DNA of 64,000 bases from JAFDVL01 sp963794955 (GTDB lineage: Bacteria > Acidobacteriota > Blastocatellia > RBC074). The notes beneath the pieces are model-generated. The model searched no databases and was not told the DNA's origin. It saw nothing but the letters and a program-made list of their open reading frames with translations. Every line of letters starts with the position of its first letter. Position 1 is the stretch's first letter. Below are positions 55,644-64,000 of the stretch, piece by piece. The stretch covers positions 1 to 64,000 of the forward strand of contig CAWCGF010000012.1 in NCBI GenBank assembly GCA_963794955.1, read 5' to 3'. The translations under genes were made by a program, and so were the position numbers.

Positions 55644-55725
55644 TTAGCTCTTAGCTTTTAGCTTTTAGCTTTTAGCCATTAGCCAAACGGCAGTTTGGCT
55701 AATGGCTAAGAGCTAAAAGCCTAAA
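55644..55725. repeat. Reiterated TTAGC hairpin between rplA and rplJ
   Basis: AGCTCTTAGC, three TTTTAGC-type repeats and CATTAGCC are mirrored by GGCTAATGGCTAAGAGC around CAAACGGCAGTTTGG. The outer and inner arms are both complementary. It replaces most of the rplA-rplJ spacer and reaches to within 2 bases of the rplJ ATG. Confidence 0.7.
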
Positions 55726-55729
55726 ATGA

Positions 55730-56419
55730 TTACGCCCCAACGGTTGCAGCATCCACCAGGACGCCCGGCCCCATGGTAGAGGCGACGTTGATTTTCTTCA
55801 CGTAGCGTCCTTTTGCCGTCGTCGGTTTTGCTTTGATGACCGCATCAATCAAGGCTTTTGAGTTCTCGATCAATTTGTTATCGGGAAACGAAACCTTTCC
55901 CACACCCACGTGAATGACGCCTGTTTTATCTACGCGATACTCCACCTTGCCAGCCTTGGTTTCCCGAATAGCATTAGCCACGTCCATCGTAACCGTACCA
56001 GTTTTCGGGTTCGGCATGAGGCCGCGCGGTCCCAGAATTTTACCCAGGGTACCGACCAGCTTCATCATGTCCGGCGTGGCAATCAAGGCATCGAAATCGG
56101 TGTATCCGCCTTTGATCTTTTCGACTAAGTCTTCGGCACCGACTTCATCGGCACCCGCTTCCTGGGCTTCGCGCATTTTATCGCCACCCGCAATCACGGC
56201 AACCTTCTTGGACTTGCCCAGCCCGTGCGGAAGCACCAGCGTGCCACGCACAAGTTGATCGGCTTTGCGTGGATCAACACCCAAAACCATCGTGACTTCG
56301 ACGGTTTCGTCGAATTTCGCAAAAGCGACTTTCTTGACTAAGGCCAAGGCTTCGCCCAGCGCATAGAGTTTGGCCTGATCAACCTGCGCGGTTGCAGCCC
56401 GGAATTTTTTTCCTGCCAT
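55730..56419 (-). CDS. rplA: 50S ribosomal protein L1
   Basis: 229 residues from ATG 56419. L1 pattern: K-F-D-E-T-V-E-V-T-M-V-L-G-V-D-P-R-K-A-D, G-K-x-K-x-V-A-V-I-A, I-L-G-P-R-G-L-M-P-N-P-K-x-G-T-V and the C-terminal V-A-S-T-M-G-P-G-V. It builds the L1 stalk that moves E-site tRNA, and in other bacteria can repress its own mRNA. It follows rplK with an 84-base gap. Confidence 0.97.
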   Translation of the reverse strand: MAGKKFRAATAQVDQAKLYALGEALALVKKVAFAKFDETVEVTMVLGVDPRKADQLVRGTLVLPHGLGKSKKVAVIAGGDKMREAQEAGADEVGAEDLVEKIKGGYTDFDALIATPDMMKLVGTLGKILGPRGLMPNPKTGTVTMDVANAIRETKAGKVEYRVDKTGVIHVGVGKVSFPDNKLIENSKALIDAVIKAKPTTAKGRYVKKINVASTMGPGVLVDAATVGA

Positions 56420-56503
56420 GCTTGTTTCCTTTCAGGTCTTAACGTGATGCGAGCGGCTTCCGGTAGAAGAGCCTCATCACTCCCTCGTAGAAATTGTGTG
56501 TAA

Positions 56504-56929
56504 CTACCCTTTGATTTCTAACCCTAAACTCTTGGCTGTACCTTCGATGGTGCGCATCGCAGCCTCCAGATTCGAAGTATTGAGGTCCGGCATTTTAGTC
56601 CGAGCAATCTCTTCAATTTGCGCGCGCGTGACTGTGCCGACTTTCTCACGATTCGGCTTGCCGGAACCTTTTTCGAGCTTCAATGCTTTTTTCAGCAAAT
56701 CAGCAGCGGGCGGAGTCTTGGTAATGAAAGTGAAGGAACGATCTGCATACACCGTGATGACGACGGGAATTTTAATGTCGCCCAGGTTCGCGGTTTTTGC
56801 ATTGAACTGTTTGCAAAACTCCATAATGTTCACGCCTTTGGGGCCGAGAGCCGTACCAATGGGAGGTGCAGGGTTCGCCTTGCCGGCAGACACTTGGAGT
56901 TTGATGTAATCGGTAATCTTCTTCGCCAT
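56504..56929 (-). CDS. rplK: 50S ribosomal protein L11
   Basis: 141 residues from ATG 56929. L11 pattern: I-K-L-Q-V-S-A-G-K-A-N-P-A-P-P-I-G-T-A-L-G, P-P-A-A-D-L-L-K-K-A and I-A-x-T-K-M-P-D-L-N-T. It binds the GTPase-associated centre of 23S rRNA. The prolines of the thiostrepton-contact helix (A-P-P-I-G) are of the usual sensitive type. It lies 36 bases downstream of nusG, in the conserved order. Confidence 0.97.
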   Translation of the reverse strand: MAKKITDYIKLQVSAGKANPAPPIGTALGPKGVNIMEFCKQFNAKTANLGDIKIPVVITVYADRSFTFITKTPPAADLLKKALKLEKGSGKPNREKVGTVTRAQIEEIARTKMPDLNTSNLEAAMRTIEGTAKSLGLEIKG

Positions 56930-56965
56930 AACGTAAAATTAAACGGTTGAGAGTAATGCCAAAAA

Positions 56966-57592
56966 TCAATTTTCTTCGGTAAAGGTCATCTTTTCGACTT
57001 CGAGGAATCCCAATTCGACGGGAGTTGCACGCCCGAAAATCGTGACCATCACTTTGAGCATACTCTTATCAAGATTGACCTCTTCCACCGTGCCCGTAAA
57101 ACTGGTGAAGGGGCCATTGGTAATTCGTACTGTTTCCCCACGTGAGAAGATAAATTTCGGCTTGGGTTTCTCCATCGCCACTTCCACGTGATGAATAATT
57201 TGATCTACTTCTTCTGAAGTGAGCGGAGTCGGCTTCTGACCACCGACGAAGCTCGTAACTTTCGGCGTGCTTTTGATTAAATGCCAAGCTGCATCCGAAA
57301 TACTGCCACTCTCATTAGTTACGATCTTGACGAGCACATAGCCAGGAAAAAACATCCGCGTGCTTTCCACTCGCTTCGAGCCACGCATCTCCACGACGGT
57401 TTCCGTAGGAATGAGCACTTCGAGGATTTCTCCGCCCATATTAAAGGCTTCGATGCGAGTGTTCAGGCTGTCGCGCACTTTTCGCTCATAGCCAGAATAG
57501 GTGTGGATTATGAACCACTCGGTTCTGACATCAGCGGGTTGCTCAACAGGCGGCTCAACGGGTTGCTCGACCTGTTCGGTAGTTTCGGTCAT
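56966..57592 (-). CDS. nusG: Transcription termination/antitermination protein NusG
   Basis: 208 residues from ATG 57592; an upstream TTG at 57613 is less likely. After a ~25-residue acidic, Pro-rich tail (Q-P-V-E-P-P-V-E-Q) comes the NGN domain (W-F-I-I-H-T-Y-S-G-Y-E-R-K-V) with L-V-K-I-V-T and G-G-Q-K-P-T-P-L, and the C-terminal KOW motif (R-I-T-N-G-P-F-T-S-F-T-G). NusG binds RNA polymerase and couples it to Rho or the ribosome. The acidic N-terminal tail is an extension over E. coli NusG. Confidence 0.96.
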   Translation of the reverse strand: MTETTEQVEQPVEPPVEQPADVRTEWFIIHTYSGYERKVRDSLNTRIEAFNMGGEILEVLIPTETVVEMRGSKRVESTRMFFPGYVLVKIVTNESGSISDAAWHLIKSTPKVTSFVGGQKPTPLTSEEVDQIIHHVEVAMEKPKPKFIFSRGETVRITNGPFTSFTGTVEEVNLDKSMLKVMVTIFGRATPVELGFLEVEKMTFTEEN

Positions 57593-57628
57593 AAGCTCAA
57601 GCTCTTCAAACAAAAATGCGCCCTGTCC

Positions 57629-57895
57629 TTACAAAAATACTTTTCTGGCTAACCACTCGATACCTTGAATCAATTGCGTCAAAAGAAGGTCGGTACCAAA
57701 CAGGAAAAAGCCGAAAAAGAAGACGGCCATAATCACGACAATCGTGGTATTGATAACTTCCTGGCGAGTCGGCCAGGAAACTTTCTTCATCTCTACAACG
57801 ACATCGTGATAGTAATTCTTAATTTTTTGAATCGGCCCTTGTGGCGAGTTAGTCACGGGAAGTTCGCTTTGATTTTCTTCTACAGACATTTCCAT
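57629..57895 (-). CDS. secE: Preprotein translocase subunit SecE
   Basis: 88 residues, ATG 57895 with GGGAGGG 6 bases upstream. Single-helix bacterial SecE: an amphipathic region (Y-Y-H-D-V-V-V-E-M-K-K-V-S-W-P-T-R-Q-E-V-I-N-T-T) then one transmembrane helix (V-V-I-M-A-V-F-F-F-G-F-F-L-F). It stabilises SecY in the inner membrane. It stands next to nusG as in most bacteria. Confidence 0.95.
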   Translation of the reverse strand: MEMSVEENQSELPVTNSPQGPIQKIKNYYHDVVVEMKKVSWPTRQEVINTTIVVIMAVFFFGFFLFGTDLLLTQLIQGIEWLARKVFL

Positions 57896-57996
57896 ACTTC
57901 CCTCCCGCGCTGCACCTTAGCAAGGGGACTTGCAGTTAGATATAGCATTAAAATTAAACTTCAAAATTAAACTTCAAGGGCAACAAAATCAGCAAT

Positions 57997-58072
57997 TGGC
58001 AGGGGTACCAGGACTCGAACCCGGACCAACGGTTTTGGAGACCGCTGTGCTAACCATTGACACCATACCCCT
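57997..58072 (-). tRNA. tRNA-Trp (anticodon CCA)
   Basis: 76 bases including encoded CCA. Acceptor AGGGGTA/TACCCCT, anticodon loop CTCCAAA in stem GCGGT/ACCGT, T-arm GTTCGAGTC. It lies between rpmG and secE, a placement seen in many bacteria. Confidence 0.96.
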
Positions 58073-58078
58073 AAACTT

Positions 58079-58231
58079 TTACTTCGTTTCTTTATGATTA
58101 TTATGCTTGCGGCACGTGTTGCAGAATTTTTTGAATTCCAGACGACTGGGAGTTTTCTTTTTATTCTTGGTCGTCATGTAGTTCTTGTTCTTGCATTGCT
58201 CACACACAAGCGTGATGTTATCTCTAGGCAT
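58079..58231 (-). CDS. rpmG: 50S ribosomal protein L33
   Basis: 50 residues, ATG 58229-58231. Reads M-P-R-D-N-I-T-L-V-C-E-Q-C-K-N, N-Y-M-T-T-K-N-K and F-C-N-T-C-R-K-H. The two C-x2-C pairs (C10, C13, C37, C40) mark the zinc-binding form of L33. It ends 6 bases from tRNA-Trp and starts 19 bases after the tuf stop. Confidence 0.95.
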   Translation of the reverse strand: MPRDNITLVCEQCKNKNYMTTKNKKKTPSRLEFKKFCNTCRKHNNHKETK

Positions 58232-58250
58232 CTCTAATCACTCCTACAAT

Positions 58251-59438
<1,188 letters not shown>

Positions 59439-59468
59439 GATTAGGTTGTTCCTCTGCTTTAGGAAAAC

Positions 59469-59543
<75 letters not shown>

Positions 59544-59589
59544 AAACCAAATGATCTCAAATTTCAAATCTGAGATTGTAAATCACTGA

Positions 59590-59664
59590 TGGAGCGGGAG
59601 ACGGGACTCGAACCCGCAACAGCTAGCTTGGAAGGCTAGTACTCTACCATTGAGTTACTCCCGC
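59590..59664 (-). tRNA. tRNA-Gly (anticodon TCC)
   Basis: 75 bases including CCA. Acceptor GCGGGAG/CTCCCGC, anticodon loop CTTCCAA within CTAGC/GCTAG arms, T-loop TTCGAGT. Third of four tRNAs. Confidence 0.96.
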
Positions 59665-59708
59665 ATCGTGCCTTTCAAAATTGGCTTTCAACTTTGAAAT
59701 TCTCAAGC

Positions 59709-59796
59709 TGGTGCAGGGGGTAGGATTCGAACCTACGTAAGACGTTAGTCTGCCGGGTTTACAGCCCGGTGCCATTAACCACTCGACCACCCCTGC
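59709..59796 (-). tRNA. tRNA-Tyr (anticodon GTA)
   Basis: 88 bases including CCA, with the long variable arm expected of bacterial tRNA-Tyr. Acceptor GCAGGGG/CCCCTGC, anticodon loop CTGTAAA in stem CCGGG/CCCGG. Second of the cluster. Confidence 0.96.
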
Positions 59797-59806
59797 AATA
59801 TATCTT

Positions 59807-59883
<77 letters not shown>

Positions 59884-60018
59884 AAAAGTGCCTAGTATGA
59901 CACACAAAGTTTTAAAAGAGCCGCTTTACGAAAACGCGAATACTAGCAACAGGTCTTGGTTTTTGCAAGCCAAGACTGGGGAAAGTTGCATGACTTTATC
60001 ACCGTAAAAATCCACTGC

Positions 60019-60477
60019 CTACTTCCGTCCACGCACCAGACCTTTTAATTCATACATAAATTCTGTCACATCCTGGAACTCAAGGTAGACCGAAGCGAAG
60101 CGGACATAAGCCACTTTATCGAGTTCTTTGAGCCGCCGCATAATCATCTCACCGATTTTCGTCGTGGGACGTTCACGTTCCGGCGAAGATTGTACAAATG
60201 TTTCGATGGCATTCACGATGGCATCAAGCTTGGTGGTGGGAATCGGGCGTTTCTCACAAGCCCTTAGCAATCCAGCCATCACCTTGTCACGGCTAAACGG
60301 CTCGCGACGGCCATCTTTTTTCACCACCATGTAGGGGATTTCATCAATCCGTTCATAACTGGTGAAGCGGCGTTCGCATTTTAAGCATTCACGACGGCGA
60401 CGAATCGAATCTCCTTCGCGGGATTCCCGTGAATCTACGACTCGATCTTCCAGATGAGCACAAAAAGGGCATCTCAT
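60019..60477 (-). CDS. nrdR: Transcriptional repressor NrdR
   Basis: 152 residues, ATG 60477 overlapping the upstream gene's stop by 4 bases. Zinc ribbon C3-x2-C6...C31-x2-C34 with R-R-R-R-E-C-L-K-C, then the ATP-cone domain (V-V-K-K-D-G-R-R-E-P-F-S-R-D-K). NrdR senses ATP/dATP and represses ribonucleotide reductase genes. Length and residues match the family closely. It is followed by an imperfect hairpin (59953-59976) and then the tRNA cluster. Confidence 0.97.
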   Translation of the reverse strand: MRCPFCAHLEDRVVDSRESREGDSIRRRRECLKCERRFTSYERIDEIPYMVVKKDGRREPFSRDKVMAGLLRACEKRPIPTTKLDAIVNAIETFVQSSPERERPTTKIGEMIMRRLKELDKVAYVRFASVYLEFQDVTEFMYELKGLVRGRK

Positions 60478-61547
60478 GATTCGACTCCTGTGGTTGGCTT
60501 GCCGACTAATGATTCTACTGGGGCATTCGGCAATTGCGCACTCGACTCCCCATTGGACATCAAGGCACGTAGCTGGCTTACGCTAATGTCAGTTCGCATC
60601 AAATAAAAAAGGGCAAAGAGAAAGGGCGATCCAAAGGATACAATATGAATTGCGATAGCGGTGGCAGCAGCCAAATTTTGCTCCACGTCTAAAAAAACCA
60701 ACCCCTTTTGTGCGGCTGCATGAAAGGCTCCCGCAGAACCTCCCGGCGTCGGAATCAACGAACCAACCAATCCCGCACCCAGGGCAAAAATCGCCTGGCT
60801 TAAGGAAAAATCAATGCCAAACGCCTTGATAACAGCCCAATAAGCCAAGGCGATCAAGCCCCATACCAACCCCGTTTGCGCAATGGTCTTGGCCAACTCG
60901 CGGAAATTAAGTAAAACCGATAAGCCATCCGCCAAATGTGTTAATAAGCTAATAACCATCGCCAAAATCCGTTTCGGCCACCAGCGAAATAATCTCTCAA
61001 TAAAAGGGATGACTGAATGCGCGCGCACGCGCAATAAAACCAGCAAGCCAATCCCCACCGCCAAACCCAATAACATCAACCAGCCTAGCGAGCGCATCTT
61101 TTGCAGATCATCCGCTTTGCTAGCAGGCAATTCAAGGAGCAACAGGTTAACGGCAAACATCACGGCCACTGCCGTCATATCGTAAATGCGCTCAATTAAA
61201 ATGGTAGCGATAGTGGCGCTGGGGCTAATTTTCTCGCGCAAGCTCAACATCAGGGGGCGCACCACATCACCCGCCCGGCCTACCAGGAAAATACACCCAA
61301 ACCCAATGACGGTGGCCGATAGAGCTTCTTTCAAACTTGCGCTCGCAATTGGCTGTAAGAAGGTCAGCCATCGCACCGCGCGAATAAGCATCGTCAGATT
61401 TATCAAAAGAGCGCCGAGCAATAACAACCAGAGATTCGCATTCTTCCAATACACTCCCACCGTAGCCCAGTCAATCCCCCGTGCAAACCAATAGGCCAAG
61501 CCTAACCCTATCGCCAGAACTATCAAAGATTTCAGATTTTTCGCCAC
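60474..61547 (-). CDS. UPF0104/LPG synthase transmembrane-domain protein
   Basis: About 357 residues. A TTG at 61559 is directly abutted by AGGAG, which is too close; GTG 61547 is 12 bases away and is preferred, though the site is not ideal. Around eight transmembrane helices and the family landmarks R-A-V-R-W, V-G-R-A-G-D-V-V-R-P and the later G-S-L-I-P-T-P-G-G-S-A-G-A-F are present. Relatives flip or aminoacylate lipids, or act as glycosyl-lipid transferases. Nothing here indicates which. Overlap with nrdR by 4 bases suggests co-expression. Confidence 0.85.
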   Translation of the reverse strand: MAKNLKSLIVLAIGLGLAYWFARGIDWATVGVYWKNANLWLLLLGALLINLTMLIRAVRWLTFLQPIASASLKEALSATVIGFGCIFLVGRAGDVVRPLMLSLREKISPSATIATILIERIYDMTAVAVMFAVNLLLLELPASKADDLQKMRSLGWLMLLGLAVGIGLLVLLRVRAHSVIPFIERLFRWWPKRILAMVISLLTHLADGLSVLLNFRELAKTIAQTGLVWGLIALAYWAVIKAFGIDFSLSQAIFALGAGLVGSLIPTPGGSAGAFHAAAQKGLVFLDVEQNLAAATAIAIHIVSFGSPFLFALFYLMRTDISVSQLRALMSNGESSAQLPNAPVESLVGKPTTGVES

Positions 61548-61733
61548 TTTAGAACTCAACTCCTGCTAAAGCACACAAGATATGGGTAAGCGGCGGCACA
61601 CTACTACAAAATCTATAGGCGTGCAAGCTATTCCCCCGGTTTCGTTCAAGGGTATGCGAGAGCCGCTAAATACTTAAGGCTTCTCGTGTAAAAGTCTTTT
61701 TCAGATTTTTTGCAAAAAGCAGTAAGATGTCTG

Positions 61734-61762
61734 GGAACTTTGCAACCCAAGTCGGAGTCTAA
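61734..61762 (+). promoter_or_regulatory. ECF-sigma-type promoter upstream of the sigma gene
   Basis: GGAACT (61734-61739), a 17-base spacer and GTCTAA (61757-61762) match the general ECF (RpoE-like) promoter pattern. It lies 90 bases before the sigma ATG, pointing to autoregulation. The rest of the ~290-base divergent spacer holds nothing recognised. Confidence 0.6.
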
Positions 61763-61852
61763 TGGTTATGTCATCAGAAAATTGGTGATGATGGCCTGAA
61801 AATGAAATAACGAATCGCCCACAGCAAACCTCAATCGGATTCGGGAGCGCGC

Positions 61853-62551
61853 ATGCTGGTAAAAGAAAAAGCATGGCTGGCAATCGGTATTGAAGCCAAC
61901 CTCGACGGTGCTATTGGCGAGGTCTATGAAACTGTCGAAGCCGAGTCCGTGCCACTTGCGCCGCGCGAGTTGGCGTTCATTGAAAGATTACGAGCAGGAG
62001 AGATTGAGGCGTTCTCGGAATTAGTCAGTGCCTATCAACCGCTGGTTTATTCCGTCACGCTGCGTATTGTGCGCGAGGTGGAAGAAGCACGCGATGTGAC
62101 ACAGGAAACGTTCTTAAAAATCTTCCGTCACTTTAGTCACTTTCGGGGCGATGCCAGCTTGAAAACCTGGGTTTGTCGCATTGCCGTGAATCAGGCTTTG
62201 AATTCGCAACGCTGGTGGAAACGGCGACGACGCGATGAAATGCGTTCTTTGGATGAACCGCTGCCCCATGAGGAAGATGAGGGGAGGTCACTCGGAGCCA
62301 CTTTGGCCAGCGAGGCGGATTCGCCAGAAACCGAAGCCATCGCGCACGAACGCCAGCAGCAGCTTGAACACGCATTAGGTGCATTGAAGAAAGATTTCCG
62401 CATTGCCGTCGCACTACGCGACATCGAAGGCATGTCGTATGAGGAAATCGCCAGTATTCTTGAGATTTCAGTCGGGACCGTAAAATCCCGCATTGCTCGC
62501 GGACGCGAAATGTTGCGTGCCAACTTAAGTCGAAGCTTGAGCAACCGTTGA
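61853..62551 (+). CDS. RNA polymerase ECF-type sigma factor
   Basis: 232 residues, ATG 61853 with GGGAG 6 bases upstream. A ~40-residue acidic N-terminal extension precedes sigma2 (~45-115: F-S-E-L-V-S-A-Y-Q-P-L-V-Y, D-V-T-Q-E-T-F-L-K-I-F-R, L-K-T-W-V-C-R-I-A-V-N) and sigma4 (~170-225: F-R-I-A-V-A-L-R-D-I-E-G-M-S-Y-E-E-I-A, G-T-V-K-S-R-I-A-R-G-R). An acidic linker joins them. It is followed by a zinc-finger anti-sigma factor after a 248-base spacer, which is wide for such pairs. Confidence 0.93.
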   Translation: MLVKEKAWLAIGIEANLDGAIGEVYETVEAESVPLAPRELAFIERLRAGEIEAFSELVSAYQPLVYSVTLRIVREVEEARDVTQETFLKIFRHFSHFRGDASLKTWVCRIAVNQALNSQRWWKRRRRDEMRSLDEPLPHEEDEGRSLGATLASEADSPETEAIAHERQQQLEHALGALKKDFRIAVALRDIEGMSYEEIASILEISVGTVKSRIARGREMLRANLSRSLSNR

Positions 62552-62560
62552 AAATTCTGG

Positions 62561-62695
62561 GCAAATCGTCGTGCCGTGCGGTGTGTGCTTACGACGCAAC
62601 TGCCGATGGGTCGGCGAACCAAACCCTCATGGTGGTCAGCAACAAACTCCATGCGGGTTTCGCTTTCGGTGCCACCGCACGGCAGGGCGATTTGC
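62561..62695. repeat. Structured 135-base element with nested inverted repeats
   Basis: The outer arms GCAAATCG...TGCCGTGCGGTG (62561-62583) and their complement (62673-62695) match at ~20-21 of 23 positions. Inside, AAACCCTCATGG (62621-62632) pairs with CCATGCGGGTTT (62649-62660), 11 of 12. No coding frame was recognised. It could be a structured RNA in the sigma/anti-sigma transcript or a small mobile/MITE-like element. Confidence 0.65.
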
Positions 62696-62700
62696 TTATT

Positions 62701-62796
62701 CGTCATTTGTCCTTTGTCATTTGTCCCTTGTTGCCCAGGCGGCCCTGGCGTAACAGGAAAGGACAAATGACAAAGGACAAATGACAAAGGACAAAT
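62701..62796. repeat. Reiterated GACAAATG palindrome before the anti-sigma gene
   Basis: CGTCATTTGTCCTTTGTCATTTGTCC words are mirrored by three AAGGACAAATGAC-type repeats around a central CCCAGGCGGCCCTGG. The last copy provides AAAGGA (62786-62791), the only plausible ribosome site of the anti-sigma gene. Confidence 0.7.
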
Positions 62797-62799
62797 GTT

Positions 62800-63549
62800 A
62801 TGAATTGCCGTACTTATTCATCCTTGATTTCAGCCCAATTAGATGGGCAGATTCGACCATCAGAACGGGCGCTGCTCAATCATCATCTGAATGAATGCGC
62901 AGCGTGCCGAAAGTATTCTGCCGATATCCATGAACAAACGGAGCAATTGCGTTCTTTTCGCTCGACCTTACAAACCAACCAGCAAGCGCAGGAATTGCAA
63001 GCCGCTACCTTGTGGGTGCTGCAAATCGAAGCCCGCAAGCAATTAGTGGAAGCCCGTTGGCGGGAAGAACGAAACGCTAATCGGCGCATTCGGTTGTTTT
63101 CGCGCTCCTTCGCGGCAGTTGCTTCCATGTTACTACTCTTCATGCTGATCAACTCTATCCTTCGTCCAGCCCATCGCGCATTCGCCTTTTTCCAGGCGGC
63201 TGCCCAAACGGCCATCGCACCGAATGCTGGTGACGAGGAAATTGCTCAACTGAAAGATTTGCTGCTGCCACTCTCGCCCAGTCCAAGACCCATTCTTGAT
63301 CCGCATGGGACGCTGATCGGCTTCACAAAAGAAGTGGACGAAGAGCAATTTGCCGTCGTGGCCTGGGTTGGAACAGATGGGCGCGCTTCTGTCAAACACG
63401 TCATCGAAGCGCCCAATAACCCTGAAGTAATTCACAAGCTTTCACACGCCTTGAACGAACAGGCGAATTTTCGGCCTGCCTATATCCGCGGCAAGTATAT
63501 GCCTGCGGATGCGATTTTAATGTTCAGCCGAGTCACCATTTCCGGGTGA
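62800..63549 (+). CDS. Zinc-finger anti-sigma factor
   Basis: 249 residues from ATG 62800. The N-terminal ZAS/zf-HC2 motif is C3, then H29-x3-C33-x2-C36 (H-H-L-N-E-C-A-A-C-R), which holds zinc and the cognate sigma factor. A helical linker (~40-100) leads to one transmembrane helix (~105-124, S-F-A-A-V-A-S-M-L-L-L-F-M-L-I), and a ~125-residue extracytoplasmic domain without recognised fold follows. It would hold the ECF sigma inactive until an envelope signal is sensed. The ribosome site lies in a repeat. Confidence 0.88.
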   Translation: MNCRTYSSLISAQLDGQIRPSERALLNHHLNECAACRKYSADIHEQTEQLRSFRSTLQTNQQAQELQAATLWVLQIEARKQLVEARWREERNANRRIRLFSRSFAAVASMLLLFMLINSILRPAHRAFAFFQAAAQTAIAPNAGDEEIAQLKDLLLPLSPSPRPILDPHGTLIGFTKEVDEEQFAVVAWVGTDGRASVKHVIEAPNNPEVIHKLSHALNEQANFRPAYIRGKYMPADAILMFSRVTISG

Positions 63550-63639
63550 TTCCACCTCATTCATCTCGACAATAGAGGAGAGTCTTAGCACTTGCGTCGC
63601 AAGTGGCTCGTCGAGGTGCGTCTTATGAAGGAGAATCAG

Positions 63640-64000
63640 ATGAAAAAGGCTTTTTATGCTACGCCCAATATCAATGTCACACCACTGATTGATGTGTTAC
63701 TCGTACTGTTGATTATTTTCATGACTATCAGTCCGATGAAACCACACAAGCACGAAACCAAGGTACCGGAGAAAACCGAAACTCCAAACATTGAACCGGA
63801 GTTAGCTTTGGTCGTCAGCATCGCGCGCGACAATGCGTTACAACTCAATCAAACCAATGCGCAATCGCTCAGCGAATTGAGTTCCCTGCTTCATCAAGCG
63901 TTGGATGCCCGCCCGCCAGATCGCAAAACCGTCTTCATCAAAGGCGCGCCGAATCTACGCTATAGCCAGGTGTCGGAAGTGATTGATACAGTCAAGGCCA
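63640..64000 (+). CDS. ExbD/TolR-family protein (partial, runs off the window end)
   Basis: Start ATG 63640 with AAGGAG upstream; the frame is open to the window edge (120 codons). It opens M-K-K-A-F-Y-A-T-P-N-I-N-V-T-P-L-I-D-V-L-L, the classical ExbD/TolR signature with the conserved membrane Asp (Asp18), then a transmembrane helix (V-L-L-V-L-L-I-I-F-M). The rest is the periplasmic domain with V-F-I-K-G-A. ExbD and ExbB use proton motive force to power TonB- or Tol-type processes. Companion genes are presumably beyond the edge. Confidence 0.92.
   Translation, partial: MKKAFYATPNINVTPLIDVLLVLLIIFMTISPMKPHKHETKVPEKTETPNIEPELALVVSIARDNALQLNQTNAQSLSELSSLLHQALDARPPDRKTVFIKGAPNLRYSQVSEVIDTVKA

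Overview
The window looks like chromosomal DNA of a free-living heterotrophic bacterium, most plausibly an Acidobacteriota (Blastocatellia-like) genome. This is inference, not proof. It rests on roughly 55 % GC, many secreted PQQ-type dehydrogenases, penicillin acylases and DUF proteins, a PEP-CTERM protein, and a long RpoB with an N-terminal cysteine-rich insertion. There is no rRNA, CRISPR array, phage module or intact insertion sequence.

Layout. 0.2-7.4 kb: a large secreted GSDH/PKD/NPCBM protein, a penicillin acylase and a LolA-like secreted protein. 7.5-13.3 kb: a transglutaminase-like protein, a PtuA/PtuB-like (Septu-type) ATPase-HNH pair, a second, frameshifted penicillin acylase and a PIN toxin-antitoxin pair. 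13.3-17 kb: a 2Fe-2S protein, then an ArsR-type regulator divergent from a rhodanese-membrane protein and a persulfide-dioxygenase-like/rhodanese fusion (reactive-sulfur detoxification), with an operator-like palindrome between them. 17.3-22.4 kb: a compact operon kaiC-kaiB-kaiB-hybrid histidine kinase. 22.5-33.8 kb: secreted proteins, a TetR regulator, a cytochrome c/PQQ dehydrogenase, VOC and amidohydrolase genes, a DUF3089 hydrolase, a TPR/Yip1-like membrane protein, a TauE/SafE permease and an SDR. 34-41 kb: an S41 protease, a frameshifted GNAT, a frameshifted membrane-anchored protein, a PEP-CTERM protein, DUF2064, MazG, a degenerate receiver and tRNA-Sec. 41.4-45.3 kb: two tandem DUF1593 nucleoside-hydrolase-like proteins, a 3' remnant of a sugar-binding ABC protein and a D-2-hydroxyacid dehydrogenase.

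45.4-60 kb (minus strand) is the core expression locus: tRNA-Thr(TGT), tRNA-Tyr(GTA), tRNA-Gly(TCC), tRNA-Thr(GGT), tuf, rpmG, tRNA-Trp, secE, nusG, rplKAJL, rpoB, rpoC and a strong terminator. Upstream are nrdR and a UPF0104-type membrane protein. The right end carries an ECF sigma factor with an ECF-type promoter, a structured intergenic element, a zinc-finger anti-sigma factor and the start of an ExbD/TolR gene.

Two cross-cutting observations stand out. First, several genes, and apparently the T-stem of tRNA-Sec, carry single-base indels, mostly between 36 and 44 kb; each can be corrected by one base, which suggests consensus errors as much as gene decay. Second, the intergenic spaces are rich in palindromic repeats: a dispersed family around GCAAACTTTCC/GTTTGC and several hairpins built from short reiterated words.
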